Below are positions 62,825 to 64,000 of a stretch of DNA of 64,000 bases, one piece after another. Position 1 is the first letter of the stretch. Each line of letters opens with the position of its first letter. Source of the DNA: Apium graveolens (taxonomy: Eukaryota > Streptophyta > Magnoliopsida > Apiales > Apiaceae); NCBI RefSeq assembly GCF_009905375.1, contig NW_027417142.1:1-64000 (forward strand), in the 5' to 3' direction. Under the pieces are notes generated by a model. It was not told the origin of the DNA, did not search any database, and saw only the letters and a list, made by a program, of their open reading frames with translations. Both the position numbers and the translations under genes were made by a program.

Positions 62825-64000
62825 AAGTGACTCTTATAGGGTGCAAAGTGACTCTAATATGGTGAGAAGTGACTAACATGGTTAATTAGAACCAAAATGT
62901 GGACCAAAATTGACTTGTATGAATATGGCACTAAGAGGTGGTAAAAGGATTTTATTGTGTACATTATTGTACCAATATATGCAAGTGACTCTTATAAGGT
63001 GCAAAGTGACTCTAATATGGTGAGAAGTCACTTACATGATTGATTAGAGCCAAAATGTGGCCCAAAATTGACTTGTAGGAAAGGGTACCAAGAGGTGGTT
63101 AAAGGATGTCTAATTGCATTTACGTGATGTTAATATGTTAATTGTATCAATATATGGGGCAAGTGACTCTTATAGGGTGTAAAGGTACTCTAATATGGTG
63201 AACAATGACTTACATGCTTGATTAGAGCCAAAATGTGGAACAAAATTACTTGTATGAAAGTGGCATTAATAGGTGTAAAAGGATGTCAAATTGGATGTAT
63301 ATGATGTTAACATGTCAATTGTTGCATATATGGAAAGTGACTCTTATAGGGTGCAAAGTGACTCTAATATGGTGAGAAGTGACTAACATGGTTAATTAGA
63401 ACCAAAATGTGGACCAAAATTGACTTGTATGAATATGGCCTAAGAGGTGGTAAAAGGATTTCTAATTGCATGTACATGATGTTAACATGTTAATTGTACC
63501 AATATATGATGGCAAGTGACTCTTATAAGGTGCAAAGTGACTCTAATATGGTGAGAAGTCACTTACATGATTGATTAGAGCCAAAATGTGGCCCAAAATT
63601 ACTTGTAGGAAAGGGGTACAAGAGGTGGTTAAAGGATGTCTAATTGCATTTACGTGATGTTAACATGTTAATTGTATCATATATGGGCAAGTGACTCTTA
63701 TAGGGTGTAAAGGTACTCTAATATGGTGAACAGTGACTTACATGGTTGTTAGAGCCAAAATGTGGAAAAATTAACTTGTATGAAAGTGGCATTAATAGGT
63801 GGTAAAAGGATGTCAAATTGGATGTATATGATGTTAACATGTCAATTGTTGCATATATGGTGGAAAGTGACTCTTATAGGTGCAAAGTGACTCTAATATG
63901 GTGATAAGTGACTAACATGGTTAATTAGAACCAAAATGTGGACCAAAATTGACTTGTATGAATATGGCACTAAGAGGTGGTAAAAGGATTTCTAATTGCA
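62825..64000 (+). repeat. Super-repeat copy, truncated by the window edge
   Basis: It begins with the third A carrying an internal deletion (GGATTTTATTGTG at 62948), 3,679 bp after the previous one. The following HORs are outer type. CAAAATTACTTG recurs at 63594, only 3,154 bp after 60440, so this copy either has a different internal arrangement or has gained a second such B. The array continues past base 64000. Confidence 0.8.

Larger units (their letters stand above)
1..64000 (+). repeat. Continuous 538-bp trimeric satellite HOR array
   Basis: The window consists entirely of head-to-tail ~180-bp monomers in the order A-B-C, giving a 538-bp higher-order repeat. The A-monomer anchor (GGTGGTAAAAGGATTTC) recurs at 24054, 24592, 25130 and 25668, exactly 538 bp apart, and at 527-537 bp steps in the first 2.3 kb, where small deletions are common. 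About 119 HORs fit in the window. No inversion, unique sequence or transposon longer than a few bases interrupts it. GC is about 34%. Satellites of this monomer size and HOR organisation are typical of centromeric or pericentromeric heterochromatin, especially in plants. That role is inferred, not shown: there is no binding-site or chromatin evidence in the bases alone. I do not recognise the family. Confidence 0.98.

Noticed and set aside
1..64000. CRISPR array
   Set aside because: Direct repeats are regular, but the intervening sequence is itself repeated. There are no unique spacers, leader or cas genes.
1..64000. Naming the species or a published satellite family
   Set aside because: The 180-bp size and AT-richness fit many plant satellites, but I cannot match the sequence to a named family from memory with confidence. 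A BLAST search of the reference HOR (8464-9001) would settle it.

Overview
The whole 64-kb window is one uninterrupted tandem satellite array with no gene in it. The monomer is about 180 bp and about 34% GC (counted on one A monomer), and every copy runs in the same orientation. The size, hierarchy and lack of genes point to a eukaryotic centromeric, pericentromeric or other heterochromatic block. The 180-bp length is typical of plant satellites, but I do not recognise the family and cannot name the organism. The basic unit is a 538-bp higher-order repeat (HOR) made of three diverged monomers, A (180 bp), B (179 bp) and C (179 bp), repeated roughly 119 times. By eye A and B are about 88% identical and A and C about 85%, whereas homologous positions in neighbouring HORs are usually near-identical. 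PARAGRAPH 2, LAYOUT. 1-15420: outer-type array (A reads GAGAAG, C reads AAAAGGATGTC), with many one-base indels and two indel-rich relic segments (6418-7572 and 13799-14931) that are copies of one another. 15421-15910: strongly degraded patch. 15911-47640: core-type array (A mostly GATAAG, C mostly AAAATGATGTC and CTCTAACATGG), cleaner, and itself built from multi-kilobase duplications: blocks X (about 17.5-23.4 kb), Y (32.05-36.9 kb) and Z (36.9-41.8 kb), then 1,075- and 1,612-bp tandem units to 46.2 kb and a last partial copy W to 47.6 kb. 47641-51900: mixed transition. 51901-52620: second degraded patch. 52621-64000: outer-type array again, here carrying a super-repeat of about 3,678 bp (7 HORs, 21 monomers) shown by several independent deletion markers. 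PARAGRAPH 3, HOW IT FITS TOGETHER. Four nested scales are visible: 21-bp subrepeats inside the monomer, the ~180-bp monomer, the 538-bp trimeric HOR, and super-repeats of 1,075, 1,430, about 3,678 bp and larger. Departures from A-B-C order (A-B dimers, an A/B hybrid, A-A doublets, C/A fusions) are the scars of unequal crossing-over, and their spacing allows the array's amplification history to be partly read. A core-type HOR family lies between two blocks of an older-looking family, as in layered-expansion models of centromeres. No protein-coding gene, RNA gene, transposon, CRISPR array or telomere repeat was found. The short open frames present are by-products of the 21-bp (7-codon) subrepeat. 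Boundaries given to about 50-100 bp are estimates from variant bases, because neighbouring copies are too similar to place breakpoints exactly.
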